A stretch of DNA of 64,000 nt from Ferruginibacter sp. (lineage in GTDB: Bacteria > Bacteroidota > Bacteroidia > Chitinophagales > Chitinophagaceae): assembly GCA_025362235.1 (NCBI GenBank), contig JANYGZ010000080.1:1-64000 (forward strand), in the 5' to 3' direction. Positions 37,990 through 46,730 of the stretch are shown one piece after another (position 1 is the stretch's first letter; the number at the start of each line of letters is the position of its first letter). Below the pieces are notes generated by a model, which saw nothing but the letters and a program-made list of their open reading frames with translations, made no database searches and had not been told where the DNA came from. A program made the translations under genes and the position numbers.

Positions 37990-38217
37990 TTACAATTCTT
38001 TTCCTTTAGAAATAATAATTTTTTTTACATCCCCCACGGTTTGCATATCGGCTATCTCATCACCTGTAAGCTCTATTTCAAAAACTTCTTCCAGCCTGGT
38101 TATAAAAAACATATGTGTCATTGAATCCCATTCACCATACTCCATAAGCTTTGAATCGTCATTCATTTCAGGTTCATTCACATTAAATGAATCCTTTAAT
38201 ACAGTATACAATTTCAT
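37990..38217 (-). CDS. Acyl carrier protein
   Basis: A 75-residue, very acidic helical protein. The phosphopantetheine Ser is Ser32 in GEWDSMTHM, where canonical carriers have DSL. Helix II (RLEEVFEIEL) and TVGDVKKII match the ACP/PCP fold. It is a dedicated carrier within the glycan locus, next to an SDR and an adenylating ligase, and distinct from the housekeeping fatty-acid ACP, which is not in this window. Confidence 0.88.
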   Translation of the reverse strand: MKLYTVLKDSFNVNEPEMNDDSKLMEYGEWDSMTHMFFITRLEEVFEIELTGDEIADMQTVGDVKKIIISKGKEL

Positions 38218-38225
38218 TATGATTA

Positions 38226-38933
38226 TTAATTAAATGAAAATTTATTCAGCAATTGGGTTGTTTGATCCTGGCCATTAAACATCAACACATCTATAATAGA
38301 TAAATGAGGTACAAATTGATGAGCCTTAAACTGTAGATAATTTATCTCCTGCATATTCATAAATTTCAGCTGAATATTACTGGCATTAAAATGCTCCTTG
38401 TTATATAGATCCCTTCCATTTGTTGGGTTGATATATCTTTCGCCACCCAAAAGCTTACAGATTTTTATTACTTTCTGCTCACCGTTATTTGCATCGCTTT
38501 TATAATCAAGTGAACTTGAATATTTAAATTGAGTGGGTAATTCCAATAAACCGGCAACAGACATAATACTTTCAGCAGCAAGATCATTAATCAATAAATA
38601 ATCTTTAAGAAAAAGAAAATCATTGAGCCATTTAAACACAAACTGAAAATATGGCGCTTTCTTATAGTTCATTTCAACAGTTTTAAGAAAACTCTTTCGC
38701 CAGCCAATATAATCATACAATGCTATTTCATTTATCATTTTGTTCTGGCTTGCCTCTACCAATGGAACAGAAAACTTTAATGGACGATTTTGTTGAAGCA
38801 GCTGGTTGCGGTTTATCCAACCTTTATTAATGTAATTAACATCATCAAAAAATACAAATTCATCTACAGCACTTACCAATTGGTAATAACCCAGGTAAGG
38901 AAAAATATAAGGCTGCATGATGGCCAATGTCAT
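38226..38933 (-). CDS. WbqC-like family protein
   Basis: About 235 residues from the ATG at 38933, which overlaps the DegT stop codon by 4 bp; the longer track ORF is an artefact of running into the upstream gene. It begins MTLAIMQPYIFPYLGYYQLV and has FDDVNYINKGWINRN, the hallmarks of the WbqC family found in O-antigen and capsule loci. The biochemical role of the family is not established to my knowledge; it repeatedly occurs with DegT aminotransferases and acyl carrier or ligase genes, so an amino-sugar acyl transfer role is a plausible inference. Confidence 0.85.
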   Translation of the reverse strand: MTLAIMQPYIFPYLGYYQLVSAVDEFVFFDDVNYINKGWINRNQLLQQNRPLKFSVPLVEASQNKMINEIALYDYIGWRKSFLKTVEMNYKKAPYFQFVFKWLNDFLFLKDYLLINDLAAESIMSVAGLLELPTQFKYSSSLDYKSDANNGEQKVIKICKLLGGERYINPTNGRDLYNKEHFNASNIQLKFMNMQEINYLQFKAHQFVPHLSIIDVLMFNGQDQTTQLLNKFSFN

Positions 38934-40009
38934 TTTATAGAATTTATTATCACCGAAACAATCATGGCTATTTCGCTTTCCTGCAACCCAGGATACAGCG
39001 GTAAACAAAGTATCCTGCTACTAATATCTTCCGATATAGGGCAGCTTGCTTTAATGCCACTAATGTGTGGGAGCAAATTCAATGACGGATAAAAATATCT
39101 TCTTGTAAAAACGCTATTTTTCTCCAGCCCTTCTTTTGCGGCGTGCATTAATTTTTCATTTTCAAAAATTACAGGGTAGTATGAATAATTATATTCAAAC
39201 TGCTCTATATTATAAGAAGGCCTGCTGATACAGTCCGGCAGCAAGGCGTTGTAACTTTCAAATACAATTTTTCTTTCCGCTATTATTGCAGGTATTTGTG
39301 GTAAAACTGCTAACCCCATTGCTGCATGCAACTCTGAATTTTTACCATTTATCCCTACAGAATAATAATCGTCACCAATGTGTCCAAAACTCCTGTAAAG
39401 AAGCAATTTTTTTCTCAGCTCATCATCATTAGAAATGATGCAGCCTCCTTCTACTGTATGAAATAATTTTGTCGCATGAAAACTACAGGTCGCTACATCA
39501 CCATAATTAAGTAATGATTGCCCCTTGTATTTACATCCAAAAGCATGCGCAGCATCATAGATAATTTTAAGATTATGCCTTGCAGCGACATCCGCAATTT
39601 TATCAATATTGCAGGGAAGCCCGTAAACATGTGTTGCGAGGATTGCCTGCGTATTTTCTGTAATTAGGTCTTCAATTTTATCAGCATCAATACATAAAGT
39701 TGCAGGGTCAATATCTGCAAAAACAGGTGTGCAGCCTTCCCACAAAATAGCATTTGTTGTAGCAACATAGGAGAACGGTGTTGTTATTACTTCTTTAGTG
39801 ATATGAAATGCTTTTAGTGCCATTTGCAAAACCACCGTACCATTATTGCAAAATAACAGGTTCCTGACGCTAAGGTACTCCTGGAGCTTTTGTTCCAGCT
39901 CCTGCACTAATTCACCATGATTGGTAACCCAGCCCTTGTCCCAGGCCCGTTTCAATATAGCCGCGTATTCTTCAAAAGGAGGGAGATATGTTTTGGTTAC
40001 ATTGATCAT
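38930..40009 (-). CDS. DegT/DnrJ/EryC1/StrS sugar aminotransferase
   Basis: 359 residues, PLP-dependent fold type I. The internal aldimine Lys is Lys181 in SFHATKLFHTVEGG, and the Asp that contacts the PLP nitrogen is Asp152 in IYDAAHAFG. The amino sugar would come from a nucleotide-linked keto sugar, giving a 3- or 4-amino sugar. The FHATK-xFHTxEGG form occurs in several dTDP- and UDP-amino-sugar aminotransferases, so the exact position cannot be set. The gene directly precedes and overlaps the wbqC-like gene. Confidence 0.89.
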   Translation of the reverse strand: MINVTKTYLPPFEEYAAILKRAWDKGWVTNHGELVQELEQKLQEYLSVRNLLFCNNGTVVLQMALKAFHITKEVITTPFSYVATTNAILWEGCTPVFADIDPATLCIDADKIEDLITENTQAILATHVYGLPCNIDKIADVAARHNLKIIYDAAHAFGCKYKGQSLLNYGDVATCSFHATKLFHTVEGGCIISNDDELRKKLLLYRSFGHIGDDYYSVGINGKNSELHAAMGLAVLPQIPAIIAERKIVFESYNALLPDCISRPSYNIEQFEYNYSYYPVIFENEKLMHAAKEGLEKNSVFTRRYFYPSLNLLPHISGIKASCPISEDISSRILCLPLYPGLQESEIAMIVSVIINSIK

Positions 40010-40010
40010 G

Positions 40011-40787
40011 CTAAATCCATTTATGCAAATCTATTACACCACCCTTTTTAACAAACACTAATTCCACCAACCATAACACCTCAGGAACAAATGGCCTGTT
40101 CATATCCGTAATTTCAAATAACCGGTACCCATTTTTATCCATCAAATTTATTAACGCCAAAAAACTATTTGAAATTAAGGTATTTGCTACTCCTGCCTCC
40201 ACCATAAAAACTTCCGTTTTTCCGAAAAAATCATTGGCACCTTCCAGCACTTCTATATCCAAACCCTCTGCATCAATTTTAATGATATCGGGCACAGGTA
40301 AATGCTGGTCTTTAATAAGTTGATTTAGTGTTATTACAGGGACCTCGATTTGTTTATATCCCTTTTCTTTAGCCTCCTTTTCCGAATAGGAAAAACTGCA
40401 ACTATCATCTCTATCCACAATTGTGAATTTGGATGTACCAGAAAGTTTTCCAGCTCCCACGGCATTAAAAGAAATATTGGAATTAGTTTCCAACAAATCG
40501 CTTATTGAATCTTTCATCCAGAATTGTGGTTCAACCAAGGTATATTGGGCCATAGGAAATGCAACTAAAGCCTCCCTAGTCCAGGTGCCATGATTAGCGC
40601 CAACATCTACAATATGCTTTGGATTAAAACCAGTAGCTTTTAAATTGTTGAAAAATATAGTTAGCAAAGCTTCTTTATGAAAACCCTTCGTGTTAACAGT
40701 GTCTTTAAATACCTCTTTTTTGTAGCCCAATCTAAAAGCTATGGGATCAAAAGCTTTCTGCAATATCTTTTTTAAAAAACTTTTCAA
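40011..40787 (-). CDS. FkbM family SAM-dependent methyltransferase
   Basis: 258 residues: HIVDVGANHGTWTREAL (motif I), YTLVEPQ (motif II) and IIKIDAEGLDIEVLEGA, the FkbM central motif. The third FkbM protein of the locus, probably a sugar O-methyltransferase. Its stop is one base from the DegT start, so it shares the transcript with the Wzt gene upstream and the amino-sugar cassette downstream. Confidence 0.87.
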   Translation of the reverse strand: MKSFLKKILQKAFDPIAFRLGYKKEVFKDTVNTKGFHKEALLTIFFNNLKATGFNPKHIVDVGANHGTWTREALVAFPMAQYTLVEPQFWMKDSISDLLETNSNISFNAVGAGKLSGTSKFTIVDRDDSCSFSYSEKEAKEKGYKQIEVPVITLNQLIKDQHLPVPDIIKIDAEGLDIEVLEGANDFFGKTEVFMVEAGVANTLISNSFLALINLMDKNGYRLFEITDMNRPFVPEVLWLVELVFVKKGGVIDLHKWI

Positions 40788-40788
40788 G

Positions 40789-42051
40789 TCAATTTATACT
40801 TTGCCAGTTAAAAATAGGTTTTATAAATCCAGGCTCATTTCCCATCCATGATCCAATACCTCTTTCTCCCACCTGGATACCAAAAGAAATAATATCCTTT
40901 TCAATAAAAATTGATTCCTTTGAATCCTGTATTAAATAAAATGAGAGATAATAAGTTCCTACATTTAAAAATCCTTTTGGTAAAAAACATATAAGATGGT
41001 TAAACCCATTTTTCAATGATATACCGGATGATGAATGCGAAAAGGTAAAAATAGGTTCGCCTTCTTCGTTATTTAATACAAATGTAATTTTGCGTCTTTC
41101 TGCCATTTGCTTAATATCAATTTTTATATTTATTTCTATCTCCTGGTATTCATCCAATATTGCATTAAAAGTTTCACCTTTCGGGTTAAAGCTTATTTCT
41201 TTTAAATTAAAATCTTCATTATTATAGCCCCCATCAAACATTTTTCGATTCTCACTTTCAGAATCGCCTTTTAAATAAGCACTCACAATATCTGTTGCAT
41301 TACCAATTAATTGTATGATTCCATTTTTCAGCAAAATCCCACTGCTGCATAAACTCTTTACTGCTGCCATATTATGGCTAACAAACAAAACTGTTCTTCC
41401 TTCATTATTACTTACCGCTTTCATCTTACCCAAACATTTTTTTTGAAACTCAGCATCCCCCACGGCCAATACTTCATCTACAATTAAAATTTCTGAATCC
41501 AAGTGTGCTGCTACTGCAAAAGCCAGCCTTACATACATACCGCTGCTATACCGCTTTACAGGTGTGTCAATATATTTTTCCACGCCGCTAAAATCAATAA
41601 TCTCGGCCAGCTTCCGGTCAATTTCTTTTTTTCGCATACCCAGTATGGCGCCGTTCAGGTAAATATTTTCCCTTCCCGAAAGTTCAGGATGAAATCCTGT
41701 ACCAACTTCCAATAAACTTGCAATACGACCCTTTGCTTTAATACTACCTTTTGTTGGCGCTGTAACCCTGCTTAAAATTTTTAAGAGTGTACTTTTACCT
41801 GCACCATTGCGGCCAATAATACCCACCGTATCGCCTTGCTGTATTTCAAAACTGATATCCTTTAGGCTCCATACAATATTAGTTTGACTTATAGTGGCTT
41901 GATTATTTTCTTCTCCTATTTTTAAAAATGGATCCTCCTTTTGACGCACACCTGCCCACCACCTTTCAAGATCACGGGATAATGTACCCGTGCCTATCTG
42001 GCCCAGCTGGTAGGCTTTTGAAAGGTTTTCAATTTTTATTGCTGTTGGCAT
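40789..42051 (-). CDS. wzt: Wzt-like polysaccharide ABC transporter ATPase
   Basis: 420 residues. The nucleotide-binding domain has Walker A GRNGAGKS (80-87), signature YSSGMY (168-173) and Walker B ILIVDE (188-193), with the H-loop in FVSHNM. After ~residue 255 comes a C-terminal ~165-residue Wzt-C-type domain (beta-sandwich pattern ITFVLNNEEGEPIFTF, then GTYYLSFYL), which in E. coli O8/O9a relatives binds the modified glycan end. It pairs with the permease gene 22 bp upstream. The presence of Wzt-C suggests that a terminally modified polymer is recognised. Confidence 0.9.
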   Translation of the reverse strand: MPTAIKIENLSKAYQLGQIGTGTLSRDLERWWAGVRQKEDPFLKIGEENNQATISQTNIVWSLKDISFEIQQGDTVGIIGRNGAGKSTLLKILSRVTAPTKGSIKAKGRIASLLEVGTGFHPELSGRENIYLNGAILGMRKKEIDRKLAEIIDFSGVEKYIDTPVKRYSSGMYVRLAFAVAAHLDSEILIVDEVLAVGDAEFQKKCLGKMKAVSNNEGRTVLFVSHNMAAVKSLCSSGILLKNGIIQLIGNATDIVSAYLKGDSESENRKMFDGGYNNEDFNLKEISFNPKGETFNAILDEYQEIEINIKIDIKQMAERRKITFVLNNEEGEPIFTFSHSSSGISLKNGFNHLICFLPKGFLNVGTYYLSFYLIQDSKESIFIEKDIISFGIQVGERGIGSWMGNEPGFIKPIFNWQSIN

Positions 42052-42072
42052 TTAGTATATTATCTTAAAAAA

Positions 42073-42927
42073 TTAAACCGTATCAATAAAATTCCTTTCT
42101 ACTTTATTAAAAATAAAAATCCCGATAAGAGCAATGCACAGTGTTACAAGGGTACAAATACCCAGTGAGGCCCAGCTAAAAGTACCCCGCCCTAAAAATC
42201 CATAGCGAAATGTTTCAATAATTGGCGTCATCGGGTTAAGTGAAAATAACCAGCTGTATTGTGGGTATTTTTTAAGCGCCTCAGACAATGGATAAATAAC
42301 AGTGGTTGCATACATTAGCAATTGTATGCCAAAACTTACCAAAAAAATAAGGTCACGATACCTGGTAGTTAAGGCAGAAATGATCATTCCCGAACCAAGA
42401 CCCAGCAAAGCCATCAATGCTACCAGCAAAGGGAATAAAAATACAAAGGCATTGATGTGTAATGGAACGCCCTTGATAACATAATAAGCTATCATTAAAA
42501 AAAATAACAGCACCTGAACACCAAACCTCACTAGGCTACTGATCACAATACTCATGGGCATAATAAGCCGTGGGAAATATACTTTCCCAAATAGATTTGC
42601 ATTGTCTTTAAAAACAGTAGAGGTTTTTGTAAGGCATTCGGCAAAATAATTCCATGCTGTGATACCAGCCATATAAAACAAAGGGGCAGGCAAACCTTCG
42701 GTAGAGATACCAGCCAAATTGCCAAAAACAAAAGTGTAAATGATGGTTGTAAATAAGGGCTGAATAAAAAACCACAGAGGACCCAAAATAGTTTGTTTGT
42801 AAAAGGATACAAAATCACGGCGAACCAACAGCAATAACAGATCCCTGTAATGCCATACTTCCCTTAGCTTTAAATCAAAGATGCCGGCATGCTCTTCTAT
42901 AATCAAATCCCACGCTTCCTCTGCCAA
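42073..42927 (-). CDS. wzm: Wzm-like polysaccharide ABC transporter permease
   Basis: A 284-residue ABC-2 type membrane protein with six helices. It opens with AWDLIIEEHAGIFDLKLREVWHYRDLLLLLVRRD and TILGPLWFFIQPLF, the strongly conserved start of Wzm/TagG permeases. The start is a TTG (MAEEAW), since no ATG lies upstream of the conserved segment. With Wzt it forms the inner-membrane exporter of an undecaprenyl-linked polymer. Confidence 0.9.
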   Translation of the reverse strand: MAEEAWDLIIEEHAGIFDLKLREVWHYRDLLLLLVRRDFVSFYKQTILGPLWFFIQPLFTTIIYTFVFGNLAGISTEGLPAPLFYMAGITAWNYFAECLTKTSTVFKDNANLFGKVYFPRLIMPMSIVISSLVRFGVQVLLFFLMIAYYVIKGVPLHINAFVFLFPLLVALMALLGLGSGMIISALTTRYRDLIFLVSFGIQLLMYATTVIYPLSEALKKYPQYSWLFSLNPMTPIIETFRYGFLGRGTFSWASLGICTLVTLCIALIGIFIFNKVERNFIDTV

Positions 42928-42983
42928 AATATTTTTTTTAGTTGTGATGCGGCTTTTTTAAATACGTTATGTAAAATTTCCCT

Positions 42984-44102
42984 CTATCCAATTATCTTTC
43001 GCAAATTTTGTTTATACACAGGGTAACTGAATTTATTCATTACGTGTTGCAGGTTAGGGATAAAGGCCGGTTTATTTTCAAGAACCGTAATAATCGCATT
43101 ATTAATTTGTTCTGTATCATCGGGGTTGATGAGTATACCTAAATTACCATTATCTAATGCATCTGCAGAGCCATCTACATTTCCCGCTATTACTGGTTTT
43201 CCATAAAACATGGCTTCAATAAATACAATGCCAAAACCTTCTTTTTTACTTGGCATAATGTACAGATCGGCAAGAGCATAATGTGCTGCCAGCTCTTCAT
43301 CAGCAATAAACCCGGTTAAAATAATATGATCCTGTAAACCAAGGCGGCTAATAATATCATCCACCCTTTTTTTTTCTATTGCGTCATATTTGCCTGCTAC
43401 CAGGTATCTGATATCCGTGTATTTCGCTCTTAGAGAATGTACGGCTTGAATTACTTTGTCGTACCCCTTATACCCTTCGTTGCTGGCCAGGCGGGTAAGC
43501 GTAAATAAAACTTTATCATTGGCATCAATACCATAACGCATAAGTAAATTTTCATCCTTTGGTTGTTGTTGCGCCGGAGGCAAAAAAGGGTCAAGACAAT
43601 TGTTGAGTATAGTAAATTTTTCTTCCGGAAGATTGTACAATTGCATCATCTTCTTTTTTGTAAAATCGCTTACCGGTAAAATCTGGTCGCATTTGGCCAG
43701 CATCATTTTCTTCCACCTGGGGAAATTGCGCCATACCTCAATACCATGAGCAATTAAAAATAATTTTGTTTTTGGAGAAAATAATTTGATGGCGAAGCCT
43801 ACTGTTAACAAATTAACGTGGCTCAAAATTACCATCCTGCTATTACTGCCTTGTTTAATAGCGGCAAGCAAAAACTTAAGCCGTTGCTTACCAAAACCTA
43901 AAAAAACCTGTGCCGGAAAATAGATTGGATTTACTTCATCAGTTTCATCATACAAAGAAAAAATTTTTACTTTTTTATTCACTTGCTCCCCCGACAATTC
44001 GTATAAAGCCTTACCGGCCGCCATGCATACTTTTTCAATTCCGCCTGTTTCAGAAAACAACCTTAGCGTTAAAAATAAAGTATCGGTTTTAGGCGGCTTC
44101 AT
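42984..44102 (-). CDS. Glycosyltransferase family 4
   Basis: 372 residues, GT-B: LFLTLRLFSETGGIEKVC (GG loop), then VLFTLTRLASNEGYKGYDKVIQAV and PSKKEGFGIVFIEAMFYGKPVIAGN with the E-x7-E motif and DGSADALD. The start overlaps the end of the asparagine synthetase gene by 14 bp, so the two are co-translated. The sugar donor is unknown. Confidence 0.89.
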   Translation of the reverse strand: MKPPKTDTLFLTLRLFSETGGIEKVCMAAGKALYELSGEQVNKKVKIFSLYDETDEVNPIYFPAQVFLGFGKQRLKFLLAAIKQGSNSRMVILSHVNLLTVGFAIKLFSPKTKLFLIAHGIEVWRNFPRWKKMMLAKCDQILPVSDFTKKKMMQLYNLPEEKFTILNNCLDPFLPPAQQQPKDENLLMRYGIDANDKVLFTLTRLASNEGYKGYDKVIQAVHSLRAKYTDIRYLVAGKYDAIEKKRVDDIISRLGLQDHIILTGFIADEELAAHYALADLYIMPSKKEGFGIVFIEAMFYGKPVIAGNVDGSADALDNGNLGILINPDDTEQINNAIITVLENKPAFIPNLQHVMNKFSYPVYKQNLRKIIG

Positions 44103-45873
44103 GATTTTCCATTAGCAACACAGTTAAAAATTGCGCCCAATGCAGCTTTCCATTAACAAATTGTTTATGATAATCAGCATTTTTTATTCCTGCATGGCGA
44201 CGGGCATATTGATCGTTTATCAGCCAGTCTTTAAATGGAAATGAAAAGCCCATTTTTGGCCTGTTCCATACCTGCTCAGGTATTGATTGTTTAAAACTAT
44301 CTACCAGCAATTGCTTATTAACCGTTCCTGAATATTTTACTGTACTGCATATTTGAAGGGAAAGTTTTAGAAATTCCTTGTCCAAAAAAGGTACCCTTAT
44401 TTCAACCCCATGTGCCATGCTCATTGTATCTGCATCTCTTAATAACTGGTTCTGCATAAATAAATTTGACTCTATCCAGCTGACCTGGTTTTTTGCAGTT
44501 AAATTATTTATATCCGGCAGCTGAGGGTGTTTCTCCAAAAGATTCCATACTTCCGTTTCACTTGCATCTAAATATTTGGCTATCTCATTAGGTATAAACT
44601 GGCCACGTAAAAAAAGATATATGCCCGCAGCACCAGGAATACTTAAGTAACAAAGACGACGTAATTTTCTTGAACTGCTGTGGCTGGCATACCTCAATAT
44701 AGAGGGGGACATTTTTTGCAACAATAATGCCGGGTGTATTCTTTTAAAAGAAGGGTAACCGCCATAGAGTTCGTCACCTCCAACCCCAGATAGAACCGCT
44801 TTTAAACCATGCTCTTTTGCATACCTGCTTATAAACCAGGTATTGATACCATCACAGCTTGGCAGGTCCATTGCTTTAATAATGTCCTCAAAGTGGGCAT
44901 GAAAAATTTCTTCTGTTAATAATTGCTGATATTGGTTGCCTTGTAAACCCCTTTGTACAAGATCCTGGTATTTTTTTTCAGAATAATGATCATCATCAAA
45001 AAAAAGCGAGATGGTATTTATGCCGGGTTGTTGTTGTTCAGCAAGCAGTGCAATGATGCTCGAATCAAGTCCTCCACTTAAAAATACGCCAATAGGCGCA
45101 TCAGACAACAAGTGACGTTTAACTGATTTTTTCAAGGTTGCCTGTACAAGGTCAATCGCTTCTTTTCTATTATTTATTAGCTCAATATAACTATAATGCG
45201 TAAACGCTTGTTGCTTAACTGCGCCACTTTCAATATTGTATTGAATCCAGTATCCTTTTTTTAGTGGCTGCACCTCTTTTAAAGTAGTAATAGGCTCCGG
45301 CAAATGTCCGTAAGCCATCAGGTAGACCTGCCAATTAGGATGCTCCGTTTGCAGGTAGGGGATATTTTTAAATGCCCTTACTTCTGATGCAAATGCCAAC
45401 CCTTCTACGGTATGTGCAAAATACAAAGGTTTTATACCGGCACCGTCTCTTACAAGGTAAATATTACCGGTATTATTATCCAAAAGTGCAAAAGCAAACA
45501 TACCATTAAATTTTTCAAAAGCTTCAACGCCCCAGGTTGCAAATGCCGCAAGAATTACTTCCGTATCACTGGCGGAGGAAAAACAACAACCTTTTTTTTT
45601 GAGTATCTCTTTTAACTCCAAATAATTATATAATTCGCCATTATAACTAATTACATATGCCCCATTATGGTATACCATTGGCTGATGGCCAGCCATTGAA
45701 AGATCTATTAAAGAAAGCCTTCGGTGGCCTAATACCAAGTGATGATTAGCGCTGGTATATATCCCTTCATCATCAGGCCCCCCATGTCTCAATATATTGC
45801 ACATTTCAACAACAGTAGCATGTATTGCATCCAGCGGCATTGAACGATTAATAAGCCCGGCAATTCTACACAA
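44089..45873 (-). CDS. asnB: Asparagine synthase (glutamine-hydrolysing)-type amidotransferase
   Basis: 594 residues. The class II glutaminase domain must expose Cys2, and the frame reads TTG-TGT (M-C-R-I-A), so the TTG at 45873 is a well-supported start. Further landmarks are GHRRLSLIDLSMAGHQPM, SYNGELYNYLEL and the synthetase PP-loop GVFLSGGLDSS. The enzyme would amidate a carboxylate using ATP and glutamine. Within a glycan and exosortase locus the target may be a uronic acid or a peptide, as for the AsnB-type amidotransferases associated with exosortase loci elsewhere; simple asparagine synthesis cannot be excluded. Confidence 0.88.
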   Translation of the reverse strand: MCRIAGLINRSMPLDAIHATVVEMCNILRHGGPDDEGIYTSANHHLVLGHRRLSLIDLSMAGHQPMVYHNGAYVISYNGELYNYLELKEILKKKGCCFSSASDTEVILAAFATWGVEAFEKFNGMFAFALLDNNTGNIYLVRDGAGIKPLYFAHTVEGLAFASEVRAFKNIPYLQTEHPNWQVYLMAYGHLPEPITTLKEVQPLKKGYWIQYNIESGAVKQQAFTHYSYIELINNRKEAIDLVQATLKKSVKRHLLSDAPIGVFLSGGLDSSIIALLAEQQQPGINTISLFFDDDHYSEKKYQDLVQRGLQGNQYQQLLTEEIFHAHFEDIIKAMDLPSCDGINTWFISRYAKEHGLKAVLSGVGGDELYGGYPSFKRIHPALLLQKMSPSILRYASHSSSRKLRRLCYLSIPGAAGIYLFLRGQFIPNEIAKYLDASETEVWNLLEKHPQLPDINNLTAKNQVSWIESNLFMQNQLLRDADTMSMAHGVEIRVPFLDKEFLKLSLQICSTVKYSGTVNKQLLVDSFKQSIPEQVWNRPKMGFSFPFKDWLINDQYARRHAGIKNADYHKQFVNGKLHWAQFLTVLLMENHEAA

Positions 45874-45939
45874 TTTGAGTTGTAAGTTTTAAGTAGTGAA
45901 TGATGGGTTGTGAGTAGGTAATTTCAAACCGGGGAATTA

Positions 45940-46446
45940 TTAATTACCTAAAAGTTCTAAATTTTTTTTATCAAATTGTGCACTCAGTTGTAAACCCATA
46001 CTCTCAATTCTTACCCTTGCTTTATTGCCAATCAACTCAACCAATATGCCATGGTAATTCATCAATACCCCTGTTTTTATTTTAACGGTGCTGTTTACAC
46101 GCAATGACAAGTCACTAACCTCAACATCTGTAAACTCGTTTAAAAATTTACGAATTGTCAATATTTCTTCTTCCCGTATAGGTGCCGGTTTACCAAGCCA
46201 ATGCACATAATTCAATACGCCGTTAATTTTTTTCACTTCCCATTTTTCCTCAGCACTAACCTTTACAAAAACATACCCTTTAAAAACAGGTTCCAGCACC
46301 ACTTTCTTACGATCGCTCCATTGCCTGGTAACCTTATTAATGGGACAGTAATTTTCAAAGCCCCACTGATCGAGTAACTGGGCTACTTTTTTTTCCCACC
46401 TTGGTTTGGTATACAGGGCATACCATTGTGCATTATTTTCTGTCAT
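45940..46446 (-). CDS. UpxY-family NusG-like antitermination protein
   Basis: 168 residues from the ATG at 46446. The NGN domain starts at NAQWYALYTKPRWEKKVAQLL with FKGYVFVKV, and a KOW-like C-terminus (VNSTVKIKTGVLMNYHGILVELIGNKARVRI) follows. UpxY and RfaH-type NusG paralogues travel with RNA polymerase and suppress termination across long surface-polysaccharide operons. It lies ahead of about 39 kb of same-strand biosynthetic genes, which is where such a regulator would act. The longer track ORF (to 46533) has a start that breaks the NGN alignment and is disfavoured. I see no upxZ-like neighbour. Confidence 0.87.
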   Translation of the reverse strand: MTENNAQWYALYTKPRWEKKVAQLLDQWGFENYCPINKVTRQWSDRKKVVLEPVFKGYVFVKVSAEEKWEVKKINGVLNYVHWLGKPAPIREEEILTIRKFLNEFTDVEVSDLSLRVNSTVKIKTGVLMNYHGILVELIGNKARVRIESMGLQLSAQFDKKNLELLGN

Positions 46447-46730
46447 TGCATAGCTTCGCTTATCCTCAGTTACAATATTTTTAACTGGGCTTTTAATAAA
46501 TAATTTCTTCTTCAATATACCTTCCCAAAGCAAATACCCATTATAAAAACAACAGGTTTTTACAATGAATTTACAAAAAAGTTACCCGATAATTCGCATT
46601 GATGGCTTAAGCAATAAAAGAGGCGGTTAAAATGGTACAGATTTATATGGATGTAAAAATACTGATTCAGCTGCGCTAATTTCATTGTACAATTTCTCAC
46701 CCTGATCAGCATTTTTTATAAGTACCAAAC

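Noticed and set aside
38934-39008. Longer N-terminus of the WbqC-like ORF
   Set aside because: The extra 25 residues lie inside the DegT coding region; the ATG at 38933 with a 4-bp overlap precedes the conserved start.
45940-46446. Housekeeping NusG
   Set aside because: The gene is surrounded by polysaccharide genes rather than secE/rplK, and its sequence fits the UpxY/RfaH-type paralogue better.
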